A stretch of 6,606 bases of DNA from Clostridia bacterium (GCA_012727745.1 JAAYGJ010000169.1:1-6606); one strand, 5' to 3'. Shown: positions 1 through 6,225, counted from the first letter of the stretch. Notes: generated from the sequence alone by a model not told the origin. Made by a program: numbers and translations.

Positions 1-118
1 CCTCCGGCTTCCTTCAGACTCCACGTCACCGTGGACACCCTTGCCTTCGGCTAGTGGTTCCCACTACCAAGCCCACAGCGGACTTTCACCGCCAAGTTAT
101 CGCCCATGCCGGGCGCAC
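1..118 (-). mobile_element. 5' end of a group II intron (bacterial class C type), cut by the window edge
   Basis: Read on the minus strand, the segment opens at position 118 with GTGCGCCCGGCATGGG, which fits the GUGYG 5' consensus of group II introns. It then shows the blocks GGTGAAAGTCC, GCAAGGGTGTCC and TCTGAAGGAAGC in the order I recall from domain I of class C introns such as that of Oceanobacillus iheyensis. Helices are visible: TAGTGG/CCACTA at 52-66 with a 3-base loop, and CCACG/CGTGG at 21-34 closed by a GTGA (GNRA) tetraloop. The 5' splice junction would lie between 119 and 118, five bases past a terminator stem. That is the known target preference of class C introns. The rest of the ribozyme and any reverse transcriptase lie outside the window, so intactness and mobility cannot be judged. 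The match is from memory, not from a search. Confidence 0.9.
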
Positions 119-123
119 AGCTA

Positions 124-152
124 AAAGCCCGGCTTTTTACAAGCCGGGCTTT
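124..152 (-). terminator. Rho-independent terminator of prfB
   Basis: A perfect 12-bp inverted repeat (AAAGCCCGGCTT at 124-135, AAGCCGGGCTTT at 141-152) encloses a 5-base loop. It starts 7 bases after the prfB stop codon. On the minus strand the GC stem is followed by TTTTAGCT, a short U-run. The T-rich flank on the other side (153-160) could also let it work on the plus strand. The group II intron begins 5 bases after the stem, which shortens the normal U-tract. The hairpin probably also serves as the intron's recognition element. Confidence 0.92.
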
Positions 153-159
153 GTTTTAC

Positions 160-1261
160 TTACTGCATGCTCCGCCAAACTAGGTAAGCATTAATAAAAT
201 TATCGATTTTACCGTCCATGACCGCCTGGATATTGCCGGTTTCTAATTCGGTGCGATGATCTTTTACCAGGGTATAGGGATGAAAAACATAGGAGCGGAT
301 TTGGCTACCCCAGGCGATTTCCCGCTGTTCTCCCCGGATTTTGGCCAGCTCAGCCTCCTGTTGCTGGCGTTTTAAATCAGCCAGTTTGGCCTGCAGAATC
401 TTCATAGCTGCCAGTCGGTTGGCATGCTGAGAACGCTCGTTCTGACAGCTTACCACAATGCCTGTCGGCAGGTGGGTCAGGCGGACTGCCGAATCGGTCT
501 TATTGACGTGCTGACCTCCGGCTCCCTGGGCACGGTAGGTATCAATTTTTAAATCGTCAGGATTAATAGGCTCCTCCTGCTCGGCGGTTAGCTCCGGAAT
601 AACGTCAACGGAAGCAAAAGAAGTATGGCGGCGCCTGGCAGTGTCAAAAGGCGAGATTCGTACCAGGCGATGCACACCCTTTTCGGCCTGGAGGTAGCCA
701 TAGGCTTTAGGCCCTTTTACCAGCACGGTAGCGCTTTTGATGCCTGCTTCTTCCCCTTCCAGGTAGTCCAGTATCTCCAGCTCGTAGCCCCGGTCTTCAG
801 CCCAGCGGCTGTACATTCGTAAGAGCATTTCGGCCCAATCCTGGGATTCCAGCCCTCCGGCTCCCGGGTGCAGGGACAGAATAGCATTGTTATCGTCATA
901 AGGGCCGCTGAGCAGGGTTGCCAGGAACAGGTCCTCTACCTGTTTTTCAATGGCAGTCAGCTCGCTGCCAATATCCGCCTCCAAAGAGCTGTCATCCTCT
1001 GCCAGGGCCACCTGCCATAGCTCGCGAATTTCGGTAAATCTTTTGTCCAGCTCCCGGTAACTGGTCAATTTATCTTTACAAGCTGTTAGCTTGCGCCCTA
1101 TAGTTTCAGCCCGCAAGCGATCCTGCCAAAAACCGGGGTCCAGCATTTCCTTTTCCAGTCGCTCCATTTCTCTGGTAGTTGCTTCCAGGTCAAAGAGAAA
1201 CCCTCAGTTCTTTTAACCGCCGGGTCAGATTTTCCAGACGGCCTTTATAATCCTGCAACAA
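160..1261 (-). CDS. prfB: Peptide chain release factor 2 (RF2), made by programmed +1 frameshift
   Basis: RF2 is a cytoplasmic class I release factor that reads UGA and UAA stop codons and triggers peptide release. The main frame carries the SPF stop-recognition tripeptide (about residues 203-205 of the full protein) and the catalytic GGQ in GAGGQHVNK (about 248-250). Both are almost at the E. coli RF2 positions. An ATG at 1167 opens only 335 residues. Upstream, a short frame starting at TTG (1261) encodes 23 residues ending LRVSL before an in-frame TGA at 1192-1190. Skipping one base there joins it to DLEATTREMERLEKEM and gives about 366 residues, close to the usual RF2 length. secA ends 133 bases upstream with no clear terminator between, so the two are probably cotranscribed, as in Bacillus. 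The frameshift makes synthesis depend on RF2 supply. The second TTG (1258) is an equally possible start. Confidence 0.95.
1189..1205 (-). promoter_or_regulatory. RF2 programmed +1 frameshift site
   Basis: The minus strand reads GAGGGTTTCTCTTTGAC. CTT (1195-1193) is followed by in-frame TGA (1192-1190) and then C, the slippery CUU-UGA-C known from prfB genes. The GAGGG (1205-1201) five bases upstream of CTT can act as the internal Shine-Dalgarno-like stimulator. After slippage the ribosome reads GAC from 1191. The stimulator is shorter than the E. coli AGGGGG, so efficiency may differ. Confidence 0.95.
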
Positions 1262-1277
1262 CAGAAATCCCTCCTCC
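1256..1277 (-). promoter_or_regulatory. Ribosome binding site and TTG-TTG start of prfB
   Basis: GGAGGAGGG (1277-1269) lies 7 bases before TTG at 1261-1259 and 10 bases before a second TTG at 1258-1256. No ATG lies in this frame nearby. In-frame GTG codons further upstream lack such a site. A purine-rich site this strong decides for a TTG start and for a 23- or 22-residue leader before the frameshift. Confidence 0.82.
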
Positions 1278-1394
1278 TGCAGTCCCGTTTCTATCTGCAC
1301 AAATATGGCTGCCACTCTCTAATAGCAAGGAAGGTCATAGTAGCTTAAACCTATTCTGGCTAATTTCTATCTAGCGGCACTAACCCGGGCTGGT

Positions 1395-4094
1395 TCAAGC
1401 TGCCCCTCGTGGCCCGGCCCCACAGCATTTTTTGTATTTCTTGCCGCTGCCGCAGGGACAGGGGGCGTTGCGCCCAACTTTTTGTTCTCGGCGAACCGGC
1501 TGCTGCGAAGGGGTATCGGCATCCCTATAGCGATTTTCAACTAGCTGACGGGGACGTTCTGCCTCCTGGCGGACAATATTCACCCGGTAGAGATAACGGA
1601 CCACATCTTCCTGAATAGCAGCAATCATATCATTAAACATCTGGTAGGCCTCATACTTATAGGCCACCAGGGGGTCCTGCTGGCCGTACGCCCGCAGGCC
1701 GATGCCGTGGCGCAACTGGTCCATAGCATCCAGGTGGTCCATCCACTTGGTGTCCACTACCCGCAGAAGCACCAGGCGTTCAATTTCACGCAGGTTTTCC
1801 GCTCCCAGCTCAGCTTCCCGCTGGCGATAGGCTTCCAGCGCCTTTTCCCGCAGGAAACCGTAAATCTCTTCCTTCTCCAGTTCCTTGATTTCTTTAGCCA
1901 GGGCCTTTTTGTCGCAGTTGGGCAAAAATAGCTGCTCGGCAAAATCCAGCAGGCTGTCCAGATCCCATTCTTCAGGATACTTGCTCTCACCGGCAAACCG
2001 GTCTATGGTAGAATCTACTACCGTATTAATCATATCCTCAATGGTAGCCCGGAGGTTTTCACCGGTCAACACCTGTCGCCGCTGGCTGTAAATAACCTCC
2101 CGCTGTTGGTTCATCACATCGTCATACTCAAGGACGTGCTTGCGAATATCAAAATTATGGGCTTCTACTTTTTTCTGGGCCTGCTCCAGTGAGCGGGATA
2201 CCAGAGGATGGTCAATGGGAGTAGTATCGTCCATGCCCAGGCGGTCGAGGAGCCCGGTCAGGTTATCGGAACCAAAAAGGCGCATTAAATCGTCTTCCAG
2301 CGAGACATAAAAACGGCTCGAGCCGGGATCGCCCTGCCGACCGGAGCGGCCGCGCAACTGGTTGTCAATCCGCCGGCTTTCGTGGCGTTCGGTGCCGATG
2401 ATATGCAGGCCGCCCAGCTTGATCACCTGCTGCCGTTCAGCTTCTGTTTCCTGCTTGGCTATCGCCAGCTGCTGCTGGTATTCAAAACGGGCTGCTTCTA
2501 TTTCCGGGTCCTCGTCTTCTGTTGGGGGTGAAAGGGCTGCCGCCAACTGCTCCGCTGTATAGCCCTGCTGCAGTAGCTTCTGCCGGGCAAGAGCTTCCGG
2601 GTTACCTCCCAGGACAATATCGGTACCGCGTCCGGCCATGTTGGTCGCAATAGTTACCATACCCAGCCGGCCGGCCTGGGCAACAATTTCTGCTTCTTTG
2701 TCATGATATTTGGCATTAAGGACCTGGTGGGGAATGCCCCTTCGTTTTAGCATCACACTCAGGCGTTCCGACTTTTCAATAGAAATAGTACCTACCAGCA
2801 CGGGCTGTCCCCGGGCGTGCCTCTGGCTGATCTCTTCGACCACTGCCTTGAACTTACCCTCTTCGGTTCGGTAAATGACATCGGGATAATCTTTGCGGAT
2901 CATAGGCAGGTTGGTAGGTATGACCACCACATCAAGATTATAGTTCTTGCGAAATTCTTCCACCTCGGTAGCCGCCGTACCCGTCATACCGGCCAGCTTA
3001 TCATACATGCGGAAATAGTTCTGGAAGGTAATGGTAGCCAGGGTCTGGGACTCCCGTTCAATCTTAACCCCTTCTTTGGCCTCAATGGCCTGGTGCAAAC
3101 CCTCACTGTAACGCCGCCCGAACATCAGGCGCCCGGTGAATTCATCGACAATAATTACCTGGCCGTCCTTGACAACATAATCACGGTCCCGTTTCATCAA
3201 TGTATGGGCCTTTAAGGCCTGGTTGACGTGATGGGATAGGGCCATATTGGCATCATCATAAAGGTTTTCTACCCCCAGCATCGCCTCAACTTTAGCAACT
3301 CCAGCTTCAGTCAGGGTTACTACCCGGGCTTTTTCATCGACATTATAATCAGTGTCCTTTATTAAGCGGGGGATAATTTTAGCTACTTTATAGTACATCT
3401 CGGTCGGCTTGTCAGCCACACCGGAAATAATCAGGGGTGTCCGGGCTTCATCAATCAGAATGCTATCAACTTCGTCAACAATGGCATAAGCGAGTTCCCG
3501 CTGCACCATCTCCTGGGGACTGAGAGCCATATTGTCCCGCAGATAATCAAAGCCAAATTCATTGTTAGTACCATAGGTAATATCCGCAGCGTAAGCCTGC
3601 CGCCGTTCTGCCGCGTTCAGGCCATGTACTATCAGGCCAACCTTGAGCCCCAGGAAGCGATAAATACGCCCCATCCATTCACTATCACGGCGGGCGAGAT
3701 AATCGTTAACCGTAACAATATGCACGCCTCTTCCGCTCAAGGCATTAAGATAAGCCGGCAAGGTCGCTACCAGGGTTTTGCCTTCGCCGGTCTTCATTTC
3801 GGCAATCTTGCCCTGGTGCAGCACTATGCCACCCATAAGCTGAACATCAAAATGCCTTAAGCCCAGTACCCGCCTGGAAGCCTCCCGAACTACAGCAAAT
3901 GCTTCCGGCAGTAATTCGTCCAGCGTCTCTCCCCCATCCAGGCGGCGGCGAAATTCTTGCGTTTTGGCCTGCAATTCGCTATCTTTTAAGCTTTGCATCT
4001 CTGTTTCCAGCTCATTAATCTGTTCTACTTTGCGCCTCAACTTTTTTATATCGCGGGCATTATCATCAAGCAAATTACGCAAAAATCCCAGCAT
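1395..4094 (-). CDS. secA: Preprotein translocase motor ATPase SecA
   Basis: SecA is the ATP-driven motor that pushes unfolded preproteins through the SecYEG channel at the cytoplasmic membrane. Its 899 residues are full length for the family. Visible in order: Walker A MKTGEGKT (100-107), Walker B in AIVDEVDS (DEVD 207-210), IDEARTPLIISG, the preprotein cross-linking region, ATNMAGRGTDIVLGGN and QLRGRSGRQGDPG in the second helicase fold, the scaffold and wing regions, and a C-terminal zinc motif CPCGSGKKYKKCC (879-891). That tail binds zinc and in studied species contacts SecB or ribosomes and phospholipids. The ATG at 4094 is preceded by a strong AAGGAGGGGGG. It has its own promoter upstream, and prfB follows. 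No oddity is seen in the reading frame. Confidence 0.98.
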   Translation of the reverse strand: MLGFLRNLLDDNARDIKKLRRKVEQINELETEMQSLKDSELQAKTQEFRRRLDGGETLDELLPEAFAVVREASRRVLGLRHFDVQLMGGIVLHQGKIAEMKTGEGKTLVATLPAYLNALSGRGVHIVTVNDYLARRDSEWMGRIYRFLGLKVGLIVHGLNAAERRQAYAADITYGTNNEFGFDYLRDNMALSPQEMVQRELAYAIVDEVDSILIDEARTPLIISGVADKPTEMYYKVAKIIPRLIKDTDYNVDEKARVVTLTEAGVAKVEAMLGVENLYDDANMALSHHVNQALKAHTLMKRDRDYVVKDGQVIIVDEFTGRLMFGRRYSEGLHQAIEAKEGVKIERESQTLATITFQNYFRMYDKLAGMTGTAATEVEEFRKNYNLDVVVIPTNLPMIRKDYPDVIYRTEEGKFKAVVEEISQRHARGQPVLVGTISIEKSERLSVMLKRRGIPHQVLNAKYHDKEAEIVAQAGRLGMVTIATNMAGRGTDIVLGGNPEALARQKLLQQGYTAEQLAAALSPPTEDEDPEIEAARFEYQQQLAIAKQETEAERQQVIKLGGLHIIGTERHESRRIDNQLRGRSGRQGDPGSSRFYVSLEDDLMRLFGSDNLTGLLDRLGMDDTTPIDHPLVSRSLEQAQKKVEAHNFDIRKHVLEYDDVMNQQREVIYSQRRQVLTGENLRATIEDMINTVVDSTIDRFAGESKYPEEWDLDSLLDFAEQLFLPNCDKKALAKEIKELEKEEIYGFLREKALEAYRQREAELGAENLREIERLVLLRVVDTKWMDHLDAMDQLRHGIGLRAYGQQDPLVAYKYEAYQMFNDMIAAIQEDVVRYLYRVNIVRQEAERPRQLVENRYRDADTPSQQPVRREQKVGRNAPCPCGSGKKYKKCCGAGPRGAA

Positions 4095-4170
4095 TATCCT
4101 ACCCCCCTCCTTCGGAATATAAAGCTGGTTTATCGTAAGCGCCGGAGGTTGATCGTTGATGGCAATATAA

Positions 4171-4191
4171 AAGGAACCGTGCCGGTCCCTT
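4171..4191 (-). promoter_or_regulatory. Hairpin in the secA leader, terminator-like
   Basis: On the minus strand AAGGGACC (4191-4184) pairs with GGTTCCTT (4178-4171) over 8 bp, with one G-U pair and a 5-base loop GGCAC. TTATATT follows. It lies about 15-35 bases downstream of the predicted secA transcription start and 77 bases before the start codon. It could be an attenuator-type terminator or just a leader stem. I see no open leader peptide or antiterminator that settles this. Confidence 0.4.
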
Positions 4192-4212
4192 GAAAATTAA
4201 ACCTGCATGTAC

Positions 4213-4241
4213 ATTTTAACACGTAGCCTGCCTGCTAGCAA
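4213..4241 (-). promoter_or_regulatory. SigA-type promoter of secA
   Basis: TTGCTA (4241-4236) as -35, a 17-base spacer, and TAAAAT (4218-4213) as -10, with an extended TGT before it. The predicted start is near 4206, giving a leader of about 110 bases. It lies downstream of the hairpin that ends hpf, so secA can be transcribed independently of hpf. The -35 matches 4 of 6 and the -10 5 of 6 consensus bases. Confidence 0.65.
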
Positions 4242-4289
4242 TCAAGGCGTATCTTAAAAAAATGGCACAATCTAAGAAAATCGGGCACA

Positions 4290-4317
4290 GAGAAACCGGC
4301 CCTTGGGCCGGTTTCTC
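4290..4317 (-). terminator. Hairpin terminator after hpf
   Basis: A perfect 13-bp inverted repeat (GAGAAACCGGCCC / GGGCCGGTTTCTC) with only two bases between the arms starts 24 bases after the hpf stop. On the minus strand the following bases are TGTGCCCGATTTTC, so the U-run is displaced and weak. The stem is strong enough to act as a terminator or as a 3' mRNA end protector. The lack of a direct U-tract lowers confidence in intrinsic termination. Confidence 0.65.
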
Positions 4318-4341
4318 ACAAAAATCTCAAGTTTTTTCGGG

Positions 4342-4866
4342 TTAATATTCCGGCTCTATTAAGCCATAGTTACCGTCCTGACGCCGGTAAAGGACATTTA
4401 CTTCTTCCGTCTCGGCATTAGAAAAAACAAAGAAGCTATGTCCCAACAAATTCATTTGCAAAGTTGCTTCTTCTATTGACATGGGCTTAATCGGAAAACG
4501 TTTGGTCCGAATCAGCTTTGGTTCCGCTTTGGTCTCTTCCGGATATTTAAGGGCCAGCTCTTTTAAGGCCCCACTTTTTAATTTTTTGCTTAGCTTGGTT
4601 TTATATTTGGCTATCTGCTTTTCCAGCTTTTCGACTACCCGGTCAACTGACCCGTACATATCGCCAGTGGCCTCTTCGCAACGAAGCAAATACCCATTGA
4701 GGGGGATTGTAACTTCGACTACGTGGTTATCCCGGGTAAGGGATAAATTTACCTGAACTTCTTCCACTCCTTCCAGCAAACGTTCCAACTTGCCCAACCG
4801 TTTCTTCACATACTGCTGCAACGCCTCGGTTACCGGAAAGTTCTTGCCGCGGATGATTAATTCCAT
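4342..4866 (-). CDS. hpf: Ribosome hibernation promoting factor, long form (HPF)
   Basis: Long HPF binds the 30S subunit in the decoding region and pairs two 70S ribosomes into inactive 100S dimers in stationary phase or stress. The 174 residues show the N-terminal ribosome-binding domain (about 1-98; MELIIRGKNFPVTEALQQYV, then EEATGDMYGSVDRVVEKLEKQ). A linker follows, and then the C-terminal dimerisation domain (about 117-174) with RTKRFPIKPMSIEEA, LGHSFFVF and YRRQDGNYGLIEP. The C-terminal domain marks it as the long form, which dimerises ribosomes without RMF. The ATG follows AGAAAGGGGTG at about 10 bases. The gene stands between two hairpins, so it is probably monocistronic, with a candidate SigH promoter. 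The counterpart in Bacillus subtilis (yvyD) also lies next to secA. Confidence 0.96.
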   Translation of the reverse strand: MELIIRGKNFPVTEALQQYVKKRLGKLERLLEGVEEVQVNLSLTRDNHVVEVTIPLNGYLLRCEEATGDMYGSVDRVVEKLEKQIAKYKTKLSKKLKSGALKELALKYPEETKAEPKLIRTKRFPIKPMSIEEATLQMNLLGHSFFVFSNAETEEVNVLYRRQDGNYGLIEPEY

Positions 4867-4900
4867 CCTAAAAGCACCCCTTTCTGGTTCCTTTTAGCTA

Positions 4901-4929
4901 TTATTCCCCTTAATGGGGTTAATTCCTGT
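4901..4929 (-). promoter_or_regulatory. Candidate SigH-type promoter of hpf
   Basis: On the minus strand ACAGGAATT (4929-4921), 11 bases of spacer and GGGGAATAA (4909-4901) fit the Bacillus SigH consensus RnAGGAwWW-11/12-RnnGAATww at every defined position. The predicted start near 4895 gives a leader of about 30 bases holding the hpf ribosome binding site. No good SigA promoter is seen between csp and hpf. In B. subtilis the homologous gene yvyD is known to be under SigB and SigH, which agrees with this reading. A short CCCC/GGGG inverted repeat overlaps the spacer and the -10 element. Confidence 0.72.
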
Positions 4930-4949
4930 CTTGTCTTTATTATTTCCTT

Positions 4950-4985
4950 AAAATACCAGAAAGGCCCAAAATACCAGAAAGGCCC
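4950..4985. repeat. Perfect 18-bp tandem duplication
   Basis: AAAATACCAGAAAGGCCC occurs twice in direct succession (4950-4967 and 4968-4985) without mismatch. The second copy covers half of the 3' arm and the U-rich tail of the csp terminator. The first copy is therefore an extra terminator tail (minus strand GGGCCTTTCTGGTATTTT). Perfect identity suggests a recent slippage or duplication event. Confidence 0.95.
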
Positions 4986-5002
4986 CGGCAATGCCGAGGC
5001 CT
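4980..5002 (-). terminator. Rho-independent terminator of csp
   Basis: On the minus strand AGGCCTCGGC (5002-4993), loop ATT, and GCCGGGGCCT (4989-4980) form a 10-bp stem with one G-U pair, starting 6 bases after the csp stop. TTCTGGTATTTT follows, and a second copy of this tail comes after it. The hairpin separates csp from hpf. Confidence 0.82.
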
Positions 5003-5008
5003 AATAGG

Positions 5009-5203
5009 CTATAGTTTATTCACATTAGCCGCCTGGGGACCACGAGGTCCTTCCACAATTTCAAATTCAACCTCCTGGCCTTCGGCTAAGGTTTTAAAAC
5101 CCTCTTCCTGAATGGCAGAAAAGTGAACGAAGACATCGTTGCCGTCCTCTCTTTCAATAAAACCGTAACCCTTCTCCGGGTTAAACCACTTCACCTTGCC
5201 CAA
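5009..5203 (-). CDS. csp: Cold-shock domain protein (CspA/CspB family)
   Basis: Small single-domain RNA/ssDNA-binding protein, an RNA chaperone that melts mRNA structure in the cytoplasm. The 64 residues cover one whole OB-fold cold-shock domain: GKVKWFNPEKGYGFIER with RNP1 KGYGFIER (11-18), DVFVHFSAI with RNP2 VFVHF (24-28), then GFKTLAEGQEVEFEIVEGPRGPQAANV to the end. Family members have about 65-67 residues, usually starting one residue before GKVKWF. The start is unclear: the only usable start codon in frame is TTG at 5203, 15 bases after AGGAGG, which is far. An ATG at 5217 is out of frame. The gene has its own SigA promoter and its own terminator, so it is a single-gene unit. Family assignment is certain; whether it is induced by cold is not shown by the sequence. 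Confidence 0.95.
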   Translation of the reverse strand: MGKVKWFNPEKGYGFIEREDGNDVFVHFSAIQEEGFKTLAEGQEVEFEIVEGPRGPQAANVNKL

Positions 5204-5224
5204 CTTCTTATAAACATTCCTCCT
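5203..5224 (-). promoter_or_regulatory. Oddly spaced ribosome binding site of csp
   Basis: AGGAGG (5224-5219) is followed after one base by ATG (5217-5215). That ATG opens only an eight-codon frame (MFIRSWAR, stop TGA) that runs through the csp start. The csp frame itself reads AAT GTT TAT AAG AAG TTG GGC, so TTG (5203) is the first start-type codon, 15 bases from the site. Initiation at TTG, a non-standard start, or coupling with the tiny frame are all possible. Confidence 0.55.
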
Positions 5225-5264
5225 AAAATAAACTCCCTCGGGTACAGAATCCCCAGGCAGTTTA

Positions 5265-5294
5265 ATTTTATCATGGTTGAATAATAGCTGTCAA
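5265..5294 (-). promoter_or_regulatory. SigA promoter of csp
   Basis: A perfect -35 TTGACA (5294-5289), an 18-base spacer, and TAAAAT (5270-5265) with the extended TGA motif before it. The predicted start near 5258 leaves a leader of about 55 bases. This is the best SigA match in the window and fits a strongly expressed gene. Confidence 0.85.
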
Positions 5295-5386
5295 ATCCAG
5301 CCAGCAATAAAGCTCTGTAAATAAAAATTGGTAAATTTTGGTTGTCGAAAACTGCCTTCTCATTAAATTTTAAATATCCCTGAAAC

Positions 5387-5458
5387 TGTGGATAACGTGG
5401 ATAACCCTGTTAATAAGCTGCTATTCCTACTTTGTTTCTGTGGACTAAGTGTGGAAAC
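5387..5458 (+). promoter_or_regulatory. Cluster of DnaA-box-like sequences
   Basis: TGTGGATAA (5387-5395) is a perfect DnaA box. CGTGGATAA (5396-5404) abuts it with 8 of 9 bases. TGTTAATAA (5408-5416), TGTGGACTA (5439-5447) and TGTGGAAAC (5450-5458) match 7 of 9. All point the same way, and the last two starts are 11 bases apart. AT-rich DNA flanks the cluster on the csp side. It lies 90-170 bases upstream of the csp promoter and shortly after comFC. It may be a DnaA-binding cluster for gene control or DnaA titration; binding itself is inferred. Confidence 0.6.
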
Positions 5459-5460
5459 TT

Positions 5461-5494
5461 AAAATAATTGTCATATAGGTGCTATCTTCTGACA
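5461..5494 (-). terminator. Possible weak terminator after comFC
   Basis: On the minus strand TGTCA (5494-5490) pairs with TGACA (5473-5469), and inside it ATAG with CTAT around a 3-base loop. The internal loop is uneven (GAAG against A). ATTATTTT follows at 5468-5461. It starts 17 bases after the comFC stop. The stem is AT-rich and interrupted, so termination here is only plausible. Confidence 0.35.
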
Positions 5495-5511
5495 TAATTT
5501 GCTGAAAATTA

Positions 5512-6225
5512 CTAGCAATCCTCGACACCTGTAGCCAGGGTAACCGCTATCACGTTAGCCGCACCGGCAGCCAGCAAGGCCTGGGTGCAGGCACTGGCTG
5601 TGGCTCCTGTAGTGAGAACGTCATCTACCAACAAGACAAAGCTTCCATTTATTAATTCTGCCTCAACAACTCTAAAAGCATCCCTTAAGTTTTCCCACCT
5701 TTGCCGGCGGGACAGATTTATTTGCGGCGCTGTCTCTTTAACCCTGCTTAAAGCTTTAGCAGCTAGCGACAGGCCCAGCTCTGCCGCCAGCGCTCGAGCC
5801 AGAAGCTCGGCTTGGTTAAAGCCCCGGGCCTGCAAACGAGCAGCAGTAAGGGGTACGGGTATCACCAAATCCGGGCGTCCTGAATTAAATTCATCCAGTA
5901 CCACCCCGGCCAGTAATTGAGCCAGGGGCACAGCCAGGGAACGACGACCCTGGTATTTTAAGGAATGGATCATAGCTTTTAACAAGCCCCGGTAGGGTCC
6001 TGCGGCCCTGGCCTTTTGAAATACGGGCTTTGCCTCCCGGCACTGGCGGCAGAAGGGCTCTCTGTCAAGGGGCACGAGGCGGCCACAGTATCTGCAGGGA
6101 TGGTATGCTCCCACCCAGGATTGCAGCTCCTGTCGGCAACGCCGGCAGAAATCTCCCTGGTGACGCAACTGGCGGTGGCACCAGGCACAGACTTTGCCCC
6201 GGGGAAACAGCCAGGAAGATAACAT
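5512..6225 (-). CDS. comFC: Competence protein ComFC, phosphoribosyltransferase family
   Basis: ComFC (ComF/GntX family) is a cytoplasmic protein of the late competence machinery. It works with the ComFA helicase in uptake of single-stranded DNA. Its 237 residues begin with two zinc-finger-like cysteine pairs of pairs: C13-x2-C16 with C27-x2-C30, and C44-x2-C47 with C59-x2-C62. The phosphoribosyltransferase-like domain follows, with HSLKYQGRRSLA, IPVPLTAARLQARGFNQAELLA and the PRPP-binding loop VLLVDDVLTTGAT (197-209). No enzymatic substrate is established for the family. The ATG at 6225 has AAGGAG 8 bases upstream. comFA ends 36 bases before, so both are one operon. No comFB lies between them, unlike in Bacillus subtilis. 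Many non-transformable bacteria also carry this gene, so it does not prove competence. Confidence 0.93.
   Translation of the reverse strand: MLSSWLFPRGKVCAWCHRQLRHQGDFCRRCRQELQSWVGAYHPCRYCGRLVPLDREPFCRQCREAKPVFQKARAAGPYRGLLKAMIHSLKYQGRRSLAVPLAQLLAGVVLDEFNSGRPDLVIPVPLTAARLQARGFNQAELLARALAAELGLSLAAKALSRVKETAPQINLSRRQRWENLRDAFRVVEAELINGSFVLLVDDVLTTGATASACTQALLAAGAANVIAVTLATGVEDC

Larger units (their letters stand above)
5204..5511. other. 308-base AT-rich intergenic region between comFC and csp
   Basis: No coding frame on either strand looks real here. The region holds, in minus-strand order, a weak hairpin behind comFC, the DnaA-box cluster, two AT-rich stretches (5361-5377 and 5313-5340), the csp promoter and the csp leader. 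It is visibly richer in A+T than its neighbours. I see no tRNA, riboswitch or CRISPR repeat in it. Confidence 0.7.

Noticed and set aside
160..1167. ATG at 1167 as the true start of prfB
   Set aside because: It lacks the N-terminal segment of RF2, and the frameshift arrangement directly upstream explains the missing part.
1300..1328. Separate promoter for prfB (TTGCTA, 17 bases, TATTTG)
   Set aside because: The -10 element matches only 3 of 6 bases, and secA lies close upstream with no terminator between, so cotranscription is the simpler reading.
2817..3215. Open frames on the plus strand inside secA, prfB and comFC (for example 132 codons here)
   Set aside because: They mirror strongly conserved genes on the other strand, have no ribosome binding site and resemble no known family.
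4270..4289. Second group II intron relic behind the hpf hairpin (TGTGCCCGATTTTC on the minus strand)
   Set aside because: Only about seven bases resemble an intron 5' end; none of the later domain I blocks follow.
5313..5458. A chromosomal origin formed by the DnaA boxes and AT-rich DNA
   Set aside because: No dnaA/dnaN or other origin genes are nearby, and only two boxes are strong; a control or titration cluster fits better.
4979..5510. CRISPR array or other repeat system suggested by the tandem 18-bp copies and box cluster
   Set aside because: There are only two adjacent copies without spacers, and the box repeats fit DnaA boxes; no cas genes are present.
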